From: Brachynemurus nebulosus
Lineage: Eukaryota > Arthropoda > Insecta > Neuroptera > Myrmeleontidae
NCBI GenBank assembly: GCA_035578155.1
Contig: JAPWDM010000002.1
Coordinates: 37,372,437-37,436,436, forward strand
Length of the DNA stretch: 64,000 nucleotides
Reading direction: 5' to 3'
In this document: piece by piece, positions 22,869 to 36,547 of the stretch
Layout of the letters: every line of letters begins with the position of its first letter
How positions within the stretch are numbered: the stretch's first letter is position 1
Program-made: the position numbers and the translations under genes
The notes under the pieces: model-generated
The model's input: the letters and a program-made list of their open reading frames with translations, nothing else
The model's database searches: none
What the model was told of the DNA's origin: nothing

Positions 22869-25800
22869 TTGAAATAAATCCAGTACCTGCCGATGCGGGT
22901 TTTGTAATTGTTTTCGATTATAAAGGAACGTTAGATTTTACATGTAATGTTACCTCGTCACCACCAACCAGTGATTATCAAGTGAAATGGTACAAAGGAA
23001 CTGAGGAGGTGTCGTCAGTCGATGAGTTGAAATCGAGAGTGACTTTCGAGAACTCGCCAAAAACCGGCTTACACACGTTAAAAATTAAGAAGCCAATGGA
23101 AACTGATAGCGGCAATTATACGTGTGCGGTCCTTGTAAAAAATGAAGTTGTAAATAATAAAACGTTTTCCGCTACAGGTTTGTAGATTTTAAATTTATAA
23201 TAAATATTCTAATAATATTTGTGGAGTGAATATTCAAAAAATGTTTTGTCACAAAAATTCAAAATTGAGTTAGGAATATCATACGATTCTTCTCATTGAT
23301 TTCTATCTGACTAGCCGTATTCAAATATTCGTATTCGAATACAATTCAAATGCCGTAAAAAAATTTTTATCCCATTAAAATTAAGAAAGAAAATGATAAA
23401 TTTATTCAAACCACGTTGTTTTCATAATCGTGTTTGATTCAAACAGATGTTTTGTCTAACGACCAATGGAAATCAGTCAACAACATGTTCTGATTAGTTC
23501 ACTGTGTCACGTGACCCACACATGTATCTGCGCGAATTGCGCTGTTATCTACATAGAAGTGACGTGTTATATAGTTAGCAGTGTTCTGTGTACGAAAATA
23601 ACTTATATGTTTGATATTTTATTTAAAAAATTTAGATATTAACGATAGTTAGTAATAGAAAATCGACGACTAAATGAATTAAAATGTGTTTTGTCCAATC
23701 CGTCTGTTCAAACAATGTTTTGTCCACCATATAAAAGCATTTTTCTTCATAAAAGAAAAGTCAGTTAACGAAAAACCAATTTTATAAAAATATAAACCCT
23801 AAAAAAAATGATTAGTTTTTGGTGATTTTCCAACAATTTGGTGATTGTGATAAAACACGTCTTGAATATTCATTCCACATTTATAACAATAAATTTTAAA
23901 TTTAACCTTGTATAATCGCCATATTTGTTAACATATTAGTCATTTTTTTGCTTAATTTAAATCATGTTCCTGCCACTTGTTTTCAAGAACGAATTTTTAA
24001 TGTTACAGTTCGCTAGGTGGCGCTAATGGTATTTGTGGCGTTTGTGGCATACTAAATAGAGTTGGGATTGAGTACAAAAGTATCGTCACCAAGTTATGTG
24101 TTAGCGAAGAATTAAAATTTTTTAATTTAATTAATTAAAGTATTTTTTTAAATATTGAATTTATTTCCAATTTATTTTAGATGAATCTTTGATGAAAAAT
24201 AGCGAACTATCAAAACTCATGTCCCGATTCTATTTTATTCAAGACCATCAACGCCATCTGGTATATTAGTTACAGCGGCGTCAGTAAATGGTATACTTTT
24301 GGACTATATGGAGAGTGGCAGGGACATGATTTAAATATACATTGCCTATTTGTCTATAATCCCTCTATATTTACCAACTCTGTAAAAATTTAATAAACAG
24401 AACTCCTTACTTTGTTTATAATGCCATAGGCGAGATGACGTTACACGACTAGACAGAAGAAACCTATGCAAGCACAGCTTTAAAATCCCATAGCTTTGTT
24501 AATTATTGAGATATCTTAATTTTTCTTCCGCATTTTTGTTTAATTTTACTTTAGCTATTTTCATTCTTAAAAAAAAAAAATAAAAATAAACTTGTCCATT
24601 GCAAAATACTGTGACTCTACATTCTCCTGCAATTTAGATTTGTTTATTTGGTCTGTTTTAACCTGTTTCAGTTAACCTATTTATAACCAGTTAATAGGGA
24701 ATGTATTCATCAGCCCTTGGATATAAGCAGTGTCTATACCCATTCTCGTTCAACACATTCGCTCCCAAAAACTATTTAACTAGTCCACATATGTTATGCC
24801 GAATGCGCTAAGACCGTCTATACTTATAATACGGTTTTTTATAAAATTGTTTTCACTGTTTCAGGAAAAACTAAAGTAAAAGTTCAATCGAACATAAATG
24901 TGGTCGAGGGTGAAAAACTACGAATCCACTGTTTAGCAATCGGTAGACCGTTATTAGTATGGCAAGTCGGCAATGAAACGTACGATGGCACTGAAGGGGA
25001 GGACAGTCGAATAAAATTATACAAAGATGAAGAAACCGATTTACCCAATGCAATCCTAATTATCGAAGAGGCTAGAATGTCCGACCGCGGTTACTTTAAA
25101 TGTATAGCCAAGAATCCATTAACACACGAAGAGGAAGCATCGACTGAGAGCTTTATTAGAGTTAAAGGTATTTGAATTATCAAGAAATAATTTTATTTTA
25201 TTTTATTTTTTTAAAATACTTTTTTAATCCATTTTGACAGATAAATTGGCGGCATTATGGCCATTCTTAGGTATTTGCGCCGAAGTTGTAATCTTATGTG
25301 CGATTATTCTTATATATGAGAAAAAACGAAATAAAACAGAATTAGAAGAAAGTGATACAGATCAAAGTCCTGATCAGTAAGTATATTTCTTTCTTTTTTG
25401 CGAAGTACATCGCCAAATTTTATTTTTCAAAATTATTATTTTTAAACAAGTGCGAAAGTTTGATTCTGAAATAGAACTTAATTTTCTAAAATACAATTTT
25501 TTTTGTTAATTTTACGGTTTTTAATTTTATTAGATGAGAAGAACGACGGTAGAATTGTCTAAAATTCATAGTAAACAACAAATTTCGAACAGGTTTGTGC
25601 CGTAGAGTCCAAAACACAAATGTACAATAACGTAGGGGTACATAATACTCGCTAAATTGAACAAAAAAGTTCCAGTAAATATATGCCCAAAAATCAACCC
25701 TTTATGAGATAGAGACCTTTATTTATTTTACAGTAAAACGTATCTACAAATAGGCAAACCGTAATTAGAATTAAATGTGAAAATTTATTTTAAATCGGCC

Positions 25801-28800
25801 TTATACATTCCTCAAAAATACTAATTAAACTAGGTCAACGTCTTTCTGAACAAAAATCACGTGAGCAACCCCTTAAAATAAAATATAATAAAAAAGGAAA
25901 GCACGTTTCTTGAAAACAGTACCTGAACTAATAATGCATACTTCATCTCTTTTTTTAAGTTATTAATGTATATTTCTTATGAAAACGTGTGGCATAAAAT
26001 TTTATGACCTGGTCCACCGGGGTGCGATATTGGGTACAAAATATTCAATAATATTTAAAATTTGTTTTCTGAGGCGTAAGTTTTACTATCAAATTCTGAT
26101 ATATTTTTTCTGTGTGATTTTTAATAATTTTTTTCAATTCTAATATTATTTATAATTTTCTTTAGTTTTAAATTTTTAAATTTTACATTTTTTATTAATC
26201 ATTTTTAAATTTTAGTATTAATGTTATTTTTTATCTTTTGTATATAATTTTTAATTTCTGTACATATTTTAATATTCGGGCTTTTTCATTTAACAGCAGC
26301 AAACATGGAAAAGTTTAAGTTTCAGATTTGTTTCATATTCACGTTATTTTATCTACCAAGAGCCCTGAGTCAGAATATGACCCCAGTTGTCCCAAATTAC
26401 CATTTGCTCCCGAGATATTTAGGTCACAAAATTGAAGCAAATAGCATAGTTTTTTGTAACTTTTTTGAAAAAATTGTTATAACTTTAAAACGGCTAGCTC
26501 AAATTTCATGAAAATTGGTACGCAAAATGGATAAATGTCGTAGTATAGGTTGAAACCGAAGAAACTTTTTTTATTGTAGTTTCACCCTCCCTCCCCCTCA
26601 AAATAGTCCAACTTTGGACAGTCCTGGACCAAAAGCGCCTTAACGTATTTAAGTGATTTTAGTCTCATTTTATGCAAAAGTCAATGCTTTCCCCATATAT
26701 GAAAAGAACCGAAAAAGCCCATTTATAAATATGATTCTCTTTGATTTTAAATTTTTAAATTTTATATTTTTTATTAATCATTTTTAAATTTTAGTATTAA
26801 TATTAATTTATAATTTATAAATTATAAAATAAATAAATTATAAACTATATAAACGTTCACTAATAAAATCAAAAATATGTATATAAATGAAAATTAATTG
26901 CATTTAATAGTATTCATATAATACACAGTAGCATACATAAAGCAATTCAAAAATAATATTTTTTTCCGTAGTACGCACTCGAGTATACAAGGTTCAGTTT
27001 TCATTTCCAAAAGCATGTATGAAACGAGTGATTCGTTGACCTAGTTTAAATAGTATTTTTGAGGAAAGTATAGAAAGATCAATTTTTCAAAATTATTACT
27101 CTTGACAAACCCTGAAATTCAATTTTCAAATAAAATCTGCATTAAAAGTCTTTAAGCAAAAAAAGTCAATTTTAATATTAATTTATCAACTGAGAAAAAT
27201 GGTAGAAAAAATTTAAAAATCGCAGTAAACATCAAATTTCTGAGAGTGTGGATCGTCATCAAAAATACCGATAGTAGAATCCATCAGTAGATTATACAGG
27301 ACGCTTAAAAAAGAAATTTCCCATAATGTAGGGACGTAGGGTATTCGCTAAAATAAATAAAAATATTCCAGTAAACATATATCTATGTAGAAATGAGAAA
27401 CCAACCCTTTTTGAAATAAAGATCTTTATTTTACAGTAAAGCCTATCTGCAAGTAGAGAAGCAATTTTAAATTTAATAAATGTTAAAATATTACGTTTTT
27501 GATGTATAAATACTAATTTATTTTTTAAAAAATATACTTTAAAAAGATCAATTTTTCAAAATTGTTACCCTCGATAATTGTTGAAATTTGATTCAAAAGC
27601 AGGACCTACATTTAAATTCCAATTTTTGTTAATTCAGAGTTCCCACAGACCTGGAAAGTCAGGGAAATTGATTCACAGTCATGGAAAGTCAGGGAAGGTA
27701 GTAAAAATAGGCCGAAAGTCATGGAAAATTTGTCAAAATCAAGATAAGTCAGGGAAACTCTTGTAAAACTATATTATAAGAAGCGCATACTTGAAAAGAA
27801 GTACATATGACTTTTATATAAGTCATATGTAAGTTAAGTTTTACGTTATAATAACGTAAGGAATAATATTCCTTATTTCATCATTTATATAAGTTACTCA
27901 TATACTTAGACTATTCTTTTATGTTTTTGTATTAATAAAAAGGAATAAAAATTTTTTTTTAAAAAGAATAATAAAAAGGGGGTGTAAGGACAGCTGTGGG
28001 GATAGTGGAGACCATATTAAATAATAATATTTTTTTTCTACATACCATTATTCATACATTTACCCGAAGGAAAGTCATGACTTTATATATGTCGATAGTC
28101 AGGGAAAGTTTTGGAAATATGTCATGGAATGTCAGGGAAATTTAAAATTAAATTTCTGTGGGAACCCTGTAATTTAACAGTTAGTTATATTAAATTATTA
28201 TTAAATAGACGAGAAGAACCGTAGCGAAAATCTAAAAATCACAATAAACATCAAGTTTCTAATAGATTTAATCACCATTGAGAAAATCAGTGGCAGAATC
28301 TGTCAGTAGTCACTATTCAGTAGTGACCGACCGAACCTTCGGTTTCGGCCAAAAAGCAGCCGAACTTCGGCCGCACCGAAATTCAGTATTCGTGAATTGT
28401 CGCGCTTCGCTCGGGCGAGTTCGTGTCTGGTACATACACTAGATTTTAACATACAATTAAAATTTTAACATGTCTATATAAGTTTCGGTTTCGGCCGAAA
28501 CTGAGACCGAGGCCGAAGTTTCGGTTTCAGTTTCAGCTGAAAATCCTGTTTCGGTCGAACACTATTATTTAGGGTTTTAAAAAAGAAGTCTTTCATAAAG
28601 TGGGGGATATTCAAAATTATCTCGTATGACATGAACTAAATTTAGTTTCCTAACAAAACATAATACGAGTTTCTGTGTAAAATGATTTTTTGAAATGGTA
28701 ACGTTTTTATCGGCATACCTCATATTTAACTATCTAACACTAGAGTTCGCCAGCGCTGTATGTTTATATGCACCATTTTATTATCGGCTGTATGTACATA

Positions 28801-29783
28801 ACTCTTATTTGATCGAGATACAACTTTCGGACGCCAGAGTTCGGCAGCGCCGATTTATATCAAAGTCGGTAAATTCTATTTTACCGACCTTGGATTTAAA
28901 TCATTGTGTATTTATTTCATAACCTCCTATCCAAAGAGTATGGGATAGAGAAGAAACTGAAATATAAGTTTTTAGTGACATCTTGAGCCTGTGGCAACCA
29001 ACTATAAAGTTTGTCGGCCTTTACGGGGGCGACAAGGTAGTTGAATTACAAAATTTATAACAAAAAAGATTAATATACATTTATTAATATATATTAATAT
29101 ATATTTTGTTATAAATTCCACAGTCATTTATAAGAAAATATCCTGGTTTCGGATTTTCGTGAAAGCCTTACTCAGTAGAGGCGCTGAAACTCGTATACTA
29201 CGATTTTACATTAGTTCTTATGGACAGTTTCCGCTCTATCCTATACTCTTTGCTCCTATCTTGATACTTCTGTACAAAAAAAGTGGATTGTAATATCATA
29301 TTTACTAAAAACAATGGAAGCTTGTAGTTTAAAATATTTAAATGTCTACATAGGTAGCAATCATCAAAAAGTGTAACATACATAAATCTTAAATTTGTAG
29401 TGATGAAAATACAGTATTTGTTTTTTGTGTTTCCTGAAAACTGTAGTTTTTGAGATATAAGGTTAAGATAAAAATGTAACGATATAGTATTTGCCAAAAA
29501 ATTCCATTAAACATATTATCTCTCTTACCAATCAACCCTTTTGGAGATAAAGATCTTTATTTTTTTACGGTAAAACCTATTTATAAACTCCTCAATCTGT
29601 TAAACTGATTTTCGTAGCAATATTTCAAATTTAAACCCTTAACAGCGATTAAAATTAGAAATTTCCTAGGTTTTACGGCAGTAAAACATGTAGATGCTTT
29701 TACAAATTTATTTTTTTTTTATTATTTACAGAAAAAATACACCAGATCACGGAAAAGATACAGACGTAAGACATAGAAAGTGA
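22869..29783 (+). CDS. Bsg: Basigin, last four coding exons (5' end not found)
   Basis: Exons: 22,869-23,177, 24,865-25,167, 25,241-25,376 and 29,732-29,783, all with AG/GT borders and matching phases (1, 1, 2). The first encodes an Ig domain (LDFTCNV ... VKWYKG ... GNYTCAV), the second another Ig domain (RIHCLA ... LVWQVG ... GYFKCIA). The third gives the transmembrane segment LWPFLGICAEVVILCAIILI, with the glutamate inside the membrane that marks basigins, and a tail containing ELEESDTDQSP. The last exon ends KDTDVRHRK then TGA. Basigins are single-pass Ig proteins that chaperone monocarboxylate transporters and act in cell contact, photoreceptor and neuron-glia organisation. The signal peptide and start must lie upstream; intron phase 1 precedes the first exon seen. 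The last intron is 4.4 kb and carries transposons. Possible polyadenylation signal AATAAA near 29,972. Confidence 0.95.
23178..24864 (+). other. Basigin intron with a TIR element at about 24,005-24,290
   Basis: Contains the block ACAGTTCGCTAGGTGGCGCT at about 24,007 and a partly inverted counterpart (ACCATCAACGCCATCTGGTA then ACAGCGGCG) near 24,245-24,280. The same pair occurs at 37,325-37,560, so this is a short non-autonomous element. Nothing else is recognised in the intron. Confidence 0.5.
27635..28169. mobile_element. hAT-like MITE in the last basigin intron
   Basis: Ends CAGAGTTCCCACAGA and TCTGTGGGAACCCTG are inverted. The interior repeats 'ggaaagtcagggaa' near both ends, as in the elements at 1078-2655. 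No clear duplication. Confidence 0.6.
28321..28564. mobile_element. hAT-like MITE rich in TTTCGGCCGAA
   Basis: The ends TAGTGACCGACCGAA and TTTCGGTCGAACACTA are inverted. Flanks CTATTCAG (28,313-28,320) and TTATTTAG (28,565-28,572) agree at 6 of 8 sites. Subterminal motifs of the type TTTCGGTTTCGGCC are repeated in both halves. Confidence 0.6.
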
Positions 29784-32700
29784 GATATTTAATTATTTAT
29801 AATTTTTAAGTCGCTTGTTGATTGATTGAAACACGTATATAAATATTATAAATAATATATATAAAATATAATTTTTAAAATCTTTAGTAATAAATTTAAA
29901 AAAAAAGTTAAAATTACCAAAAAAAAAAAAGTTAAATAAAAAAGGATAAAAAACTATTTATTGATGAATGAAAATAAAGTTAAGTTGTACAGAGTGTACC
30001 AAAAGTTGTGCGATCCATTCATTTTTTTTTTTCATATATAAATAGCCTGTAAAATAACAAGAAGAACACAGGACATCAAACTGCCATTTGAGGGCCACCT
30101 AATTGATCGGATCCGTGGATTCGATTCCATACAGGTGGATTTTATTGTCGATGCCTTCACTAAAAAAAAAAAAAAATACAGTTTTTGTTGATTGCACTTG
30201 AGAGTTTACTTTTTTTTTACAAAAAAAATTAAATTTTTAATGGTAATTGTTGATAAAATTGAAATTCTTTTCTTATCATTCAATCTCCTCCGCCATTTTG
30301 TTTGTTTGTTTTTTTGTTAGTTGTAAAATAAAGTGCATTCAACATAACCAAAAATGTATATATTATTAAAAAATATGTAATTTAAGATATTTACAATCCT
30401 GTTTATAAAATACACTTGTATTGTTAATTAATTAAAAAGAAAAAATTGAAAAAAACAGTGTTTTAACAGTATTGGGTTGTTTTATTTGTTTGTTTTACTT
30501 TTTAATGGATAACTATTAATTTTTAAACTGTTATTAAATGATAACAATTAAAATATACTAAAATTTAAATATAATGCTTTCCAAAGAACAATTATAATTA
30601 TAGATTTATTTATTAAGACTAAATAAAAACAAAAGTGTATGCACTATTTAAATAAAAAAAAATCAATAACATTGCACAAATGATTTACAATTTTTTGTTC
30701 ATGTCAAACTTTGGTTTGGTTTACACCGTTCGAATCATTTATTTTGCTTATCTAACATTCCTTTTTACATTATTTAGTTGATAGTCGCTAGTCTTTATTT
30801 TACTCAAAATTATCAATAAAAAAACCATCCGGCTCGAAGGACCAAAAAACAACTAACACCACCAACAGTGTTAACTAAGTCAATGATTTGAATTTGATTT
30901 TAAAAAACAATTCTGTGAATTGATTGAGTACAACATCATAAATTTTGTAACGCATCTGTGCAAATGGGAAATTAAAAAAGAATTAAAATAACGAGTTTTA
31001 GTAAAAATTTTTAAAGCTTAATTTTCAATGTGGTCGTAATTTTTCGGAAAAAACAATTCATATTAAACAAAATGTTATTTAAATAGTAGTTGATTAGCTA
31101 GCTGCTAGCCTAGTGGACTGCACAGCTCGTAGTAAATGAGCAGCAGCTTCGAAAAATGCAATAAATGAAATTATAATTTTAGTGATGAAAACTTCTTTAG
31201 CAAGTAAAACAAATATCGTAAACTAATTTTTAAAAAGTGTAAATTTTAATACAGTATATATTTAAAAATAACGTTCAACAACTATTCTGAATAATAATTT
31301 CATTTAATCGTTTCGAATTTCGATAAATGAGCTTTAAAAGTAAATTTTTTTATTTCACTCAATTATTTGACAGTAATATTTTTAATTGCCGCTTTGTGAA
31401 TTACTACTGTTCTTTTTATATCACAATGTGCCACACAGATATACTTAACAAATATTAAACTACATATAACGCGCATGCGTGAAATGCTAATCGATGTGAG
31501 ATTGCGCGGAAGAACATTATCTGCGCACTAGCGTTCCTGTGTGATATGTTGTTTATTGTTTAACAATAATTACATTCATTTACTTAATATTTTATAGTCA
31601 GTGTAATTAACTAATTAATTAGAAATTATCAAATTAGTGCAAAAAATTACAAACAAATTCAATTTCGTTTATTTTTACTACGATTATTTAAATCTCCTAC
31701 TAGTTACGGATCTATCTTTAACTATATTAAACTATATACAGTACATTTCAAAAACTACGTAATGTAATTTTAAAAAGCATTTAATTGACAAAGTTTCTAT
31801 GAAACTTTAATATTAAAATTACGTAATTTTTTCACAAAATTTACGAATTTAATGAAAAAAAAAAATAATAAAACTGATCATTAATGAATAAATCACGTTT
31901 AATTTTTAAAAACACTGTAAATTGTTGGATTTAGATAGAGTGAGTATGCATTGGCTTATTCGAACCTGAATTGTTAAACTTTATTTTTTAATGTATTTAA
32001 TGTTAGATGCCTCCACTTACAAGTAATGCTAATAACACCCATTTAAACTATTCTGTTAGTCTATGAAAACCATTGAGCATTGAATAGAATAGATAAAACC
32101 TCGTATTTATCTCTCTCTCGTATTTACGAATATATTATTAAGAGATTGAAGCAAAAAAGTACGGCTCTTGGAAATGACTTGGATTGAGTTTAATTGCCGT
32201 TGGACATGGTAGGAATTAAAAAAAACAAAATTGATAAATAATTCAGAAATAAAAAGATTGATAAATAATTCAGACGTCAAAAAATCAGATTTTGTTTATT
32301 TCTTGAAATATTTTTACTTTATTGAAATGTTTATTATTATTATATTTTTTTTTTAATAAAAAAACTAAATTTTTTTTACGTGATTGTAATGGCGGATAAT
32401 GTAGTTAATGTGACAAATGTGGTTTAGTTTAATGGCGTCATGTACTTCATATTTTTATGACATATTTTCTTTGTAGAGAACATACTTTAATATGTTTTAT
32501 TCAATGCTCAGTGATATAACGAACTAATGTAAATAACCGTTTACTAAATAATACGTATATTATGGCTATATAGCTGTATATGGGTGTATTTGTGAATACT
32601 TAGATAATATACTCATGATTTATTGTTAGCTATGTAATATGTATGCATTATCAGCCAATGCCTACACTGGACACGATTATACAGTGAGCAACATTGCCAT

Positions 32701-35181
32701 ACGGTGGTGATGCTTCATTTGTCAATTCTCATGGTTCGCACATTCCCATATTCACACATGCACTGACAAGGCTTGTATACATGTAACTGCTTCAACTGGA
32801 TTTTTCCATTCTGTTCATTGGTTTCATTACGCAAAGCAACCGCATATTTGCTAAGACTTGGTTACGAAGTTAATTGGGTGTTATTATTACTTTGTTTTAA
32901 CCTCTAACCATCTCCATTTGGTGACGTGGTGTTTGGTCTACAGTGAAATTGATCAAGCATATGCCGGTCGATTTTGCGCATGATTAAATTATGCACAGTG
33001 GTAACTGAAGTTAAGATGCCATCATAAATGACATTGTGATGTATTACATGTGATTGGGATTGATATGATTAATAATTAATCATACTAATAATATCGCATA
33101 TTTCAAAGTATCATTTTTAACTGTCGCACGAAACTTTCAAAATGAAATAAGCTAATGTATACCGAAACAATGTATATATTTAAAATCAATGGTTATTTTT
33201 AATAGAAATGGGAAAAAATATTTTCTTGTTCTTTTGTTAAAACATAATTTTATAAATTCTGTAAATTGGAGATTATTATTAATTAAAAATTATAAAAATC
33301 GATTCACTATGTTATGTTTCATATTATCAAACAATTTTATTTCACGAATTTTCCTATGAGTTTTCCTGTAAAAAAAAAATTAATAAATCAAAAATTTGTC
33401 TTGCTAAATTGTTACATCATGGATGATTTAGGTTTTAAAAACATTTTGATATTATATATTAGAAAAAAATATTATTTTGAAAAAAAAATGTACTTTAAAA
33501 ATAAATATTGGTAAAATTAGTTGATATAATATTAAGTTTAATTATGAAACACGACGTGAACTCAGCAGAATTTAGTTTCGTTTGTTTAGTTGAAAACATT
33601 AACTTTGATATATGATTAAAAAAAAACTTAAAAAATTCGGCTCGAAGGACCAAAAAACTGGCAAGTCAGTAATTTGAATTTGGTAAGTTGACTCAATAAA
33701 AATATTAATAAAAAAGAAAATATTTCATTTAGGTAGTAATGGTATAACACATGACAGTAGCGTTAACAATGGATAAAATTTTATATCAAAGTTAATAGTT
33801 TTTGTAGTCATTTTGTGTTTATATTAATATAATATTTTTACCCAATACTATTAGTATAACTTAAGGTACTAAGTAAATTAACATAAACGTTGTACACGTG
33901 CTCAGAAATACATTAAATTTAAGTAGAAAAAGATGTTTTTATTTTATTTTTTTTTTCCCCACAATACATGGAAGAATAAGTAAACTTTTAAAAAATAAAC
34001 ATGCGTATTAAACCAATATACATCATTGCGCATGCGTATTCGTTATTCTTGATTCCATTAATTGTGTGGAAATAATTATAATTAATTTTTTATTTTGTAA
34101 AATTATATAAATTTTTGTTTATTTCAAAATGGTAGCTGAGTTTACACAAAATAATTTAAAAAGTGAAACATTTTTGTTTATAACAGTATTGATTTATATA
34201 TTAAGTACCAAAATTAAATATTTTGATTTTAAAATTATTGTGTCTTTTTGTTTTACCCAATTTGTGACACTTTTTATTGGGCCTCAAATAAAAAAGTTCC
34301 AAAATGTAATCAATTTTAGCATGACGAATTTTTATTCTTGAAAAAATATCAGTCAAGCGAAGTCGAAAGATTTAATCCTCATTTCGTATTGAGAGATGCA
34401 GACGTAGTTATTTCACCCCATTTAGTGCTCCACCATAACTTCTCATATTCTTCTTCCACATCATAATGTAGTCTAATTTGTACAAAATATAAGAATGATG
34501 TGTGTGGGGAGAGGAGAGATGTTAAAAAACACTGTCGCACCATTTTACATAACAGCGAATTTCCGTTTACAAAAATTAATTTTTCTCAGAAACCAGTTTA
34601 CCTAGAATAATAGTTCAAAAATCTTTTTTATGTAATTTTTTCCCCTCTTCTGATGGTGTAAACAAATGTCGCAAAAACTTTTGAATTTGGGAAAATTTTG
34701 GCAAAATACTTATTTTTTCTCGAAAAATGCCCAAAAAACCATGTTCCGACCATCAGACGTGCCTGGCTGAAAAGAACTCATCCAAGATTTTCGGATTTCC
34801 AACGTTTTCACTAAATTTCGTAATACTAGGATGTTTCGTTCGAGGGTTATCGCGGAGACACATACATACATACATGTATATACATATATAAATTTTAGTG
34901 AATGTCATTTTTGGCTTCTAGGGATCTTAAAACGAATTTCTATCGTAGTCCTGGGCTCAAGTCGCGTCATGGCAAAATCGCTAAAAAGTAATCTGAAGAT
35001 TGGAGCTAAACTTTTCAAATAGAGATCATCAAAAAATAAGTCTGCTACGGAATACTATACTAAAATCAATAAACTTAGTATTCTTAACCGAACACATACA
35101 CGATATTTATTAATGAATATACATTATTATTTCAACCAAATGCGAATCCATTTTTCCTGTACGTATTCCTATACTATAAGC
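29784..35181. other. Intergenic region downstream of basigin
   Basis: Probably begins with the basigin 3' untranslated region. No further exon was recognised on either strand. A 20-bp word, CGGCTCGAAGGACCAAAAAA, occurs in direct orientation at about 30,830 and 33,639, each followed by a similar 'aagtca.t.atttgaatttg' block. 34,440-34,515 resembles the tail of the SINE at 20,603. 34,520-35,030 is a dispersed repeat whose inverse lies at about 41,800-42,240. Confidence 0.5.
34520..35030. repeat. Dispersed repeat, inverted copy at about 41,800-42,240
   Basis: Shared phrases on opposite strands include AAACCAGTTTACCTAGAATA, GGTTTTTTTGTC/ACAAAAAAACC-like runs, CATCAGACGTGCCTG, CTAAATTTCG and GGGCTCAAGTCGCGTCATG. 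Each copy contains a simple-sequence track (ACATACATACAT here, TA and GT runs at 41,849). The start CACTGTCGCACCATTTTACA resembles ends near 10,421, 20,455 and 38,569. Confidence 0.6.
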
Positions 35182-35646
35182 CAGTGTTGTGCTTATCTAT
35201 AGATAACTTGTTCATTATCTGTTATCTAGATATTTTTAAAAGAGTTATCTTTCATCTTATCTTTTTATTAAGCGAAGGAAAAAAGTAATAAAAAATACAC
35301 ATTTTTTCTGAAAAATTTAAACTTTTATCATTTCTTCATATTCAATAGACATGATAGAATTCTCTGCAAGGTCCTTCCTTCCTCCCTCTGCAAATGTATC
35401 ATTAACAGATTTTTCACTTTTGTGTATTTCTGGTATCTATGTGATATTGTTATATTTCTAGTATAAAAAAAAAAAAATAATAAAGATAAGTTCCGTTTGC
35501 GAATATTGCTTCTTTGAAATTTAAATAAGTTTTTAGAAAGCATCTAAAATAATTGGGTATAATAAAGTAAACCTAGCATATTATTTTATTTTTGTGAATA
35601 TTATTTGTTATTTAGATAATAAAATTCGATATCTTGCCCAACACTG
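35182..35646. mobile_element. hAT MITE with repeated GTTATCT motifs
   Basis: The ends CAGTGTTGTGCTTATC and GATATCTTGCCCAACACTG are inverted. Flanks ACTATAAG (35,173-35,180) and ACTATAAC (35,647-35,654) agree at 7 of 8 positions. Motifs like AGATAACTTGTTCATTATCT are repeated near the left end. Confidence 0.75.
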
Positions 35647-35654
35647 ACTATAAC

Positions 35655-36547
35655 ACTATACTATATTCACCGAAACAATTCCTAAATGCAAAACACCAAC
35701 AATAGGCTCGTAGGACACTCCCACAGAACATCAGTCAGCGTGCTTTGTTCAAACTGAAGCGACATATTCAAATATTTTAACAGTAGATAATTACCAATAA
35801 AAATAAATAAAACAACTTTATTAAACTGGATAAGTATTTAAATCTTTACTAAAATTTAGGTTTATTTACTAATCTTGTTTATAATTAGGTAAGTTATGTA
35901 GATATTTTGATATTTTGTGCAATATTATAAAAATGATAATAGGTATAATAGGAAATAATAGGTATATTTTGTTATTTAAATTTTTTTAAGATAATACTGA
36001 AATAATAAAGTAATCTAAAAAAAAATCATACTAAAATTTAAAAAAAAAAAATTTTAAAATTCTCCCAATTCACATATTACCAATTCTGCGTAATCGCTTG
36101 TACCAACTTCATGAAACATAGTCTGGGCGTCAACTAAATTGTACTCTATGTGTCCATTTTGGAAATTTCAACCAATAAAAATTTATTTAGTCAGGCGGTT
36201 TTGTTTTGTAGCTAGGAATTCTTTGGGTGAATATAGTATAGTACGTGTATTTGTACATGCTTTATTAAATTTTTCGTTAGGATTTCATTAAAAGTGTTGA
36301 GGATAACATTAATAAACAAAGCTATTATTTGTCTTCTAATTTTCTTTTTTTTTTTTTATAATTATTTTGTAATTTAATGAATTTACAATTAATTACATTT
36401 AAAACGAATTAAATTTTTGGTAATTACAACATCTGGTAATAATACATAGTATTTGACACATTTTAATATTGTCTATTAAACTAGAAAATATCTTTGGTTT
36501 TGGGTAAGTAAACAATTTGATAACATAAAAATACATTGTGCTGGTGT
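35655..36547. other. AT-rich intergenic sequence downstream of the G-beta-5 gene
   Basis: No gene was recognised. It may contain the 3' untranslated region of the minus-strand G-beta-5 gene, which ends at 36,548. Confidence 0.4.

Noticed and set aside
26305..26511. 68-residue frame starting MEKFKFQICFIFTLFYLPRA, which looks like a signal peptide
   Set aside because: It sits in a basigin intron in sequence resembling a dispersed repeat; there is no following exon or domain and the hydrophobic start is common in AT-rich DNA.
29198..29497. 99-residue frame on the minus strand in the last basigin intron
   Set aside because: No hydrophobic pattern, motif or splice context that would support a gene; composition matches background.
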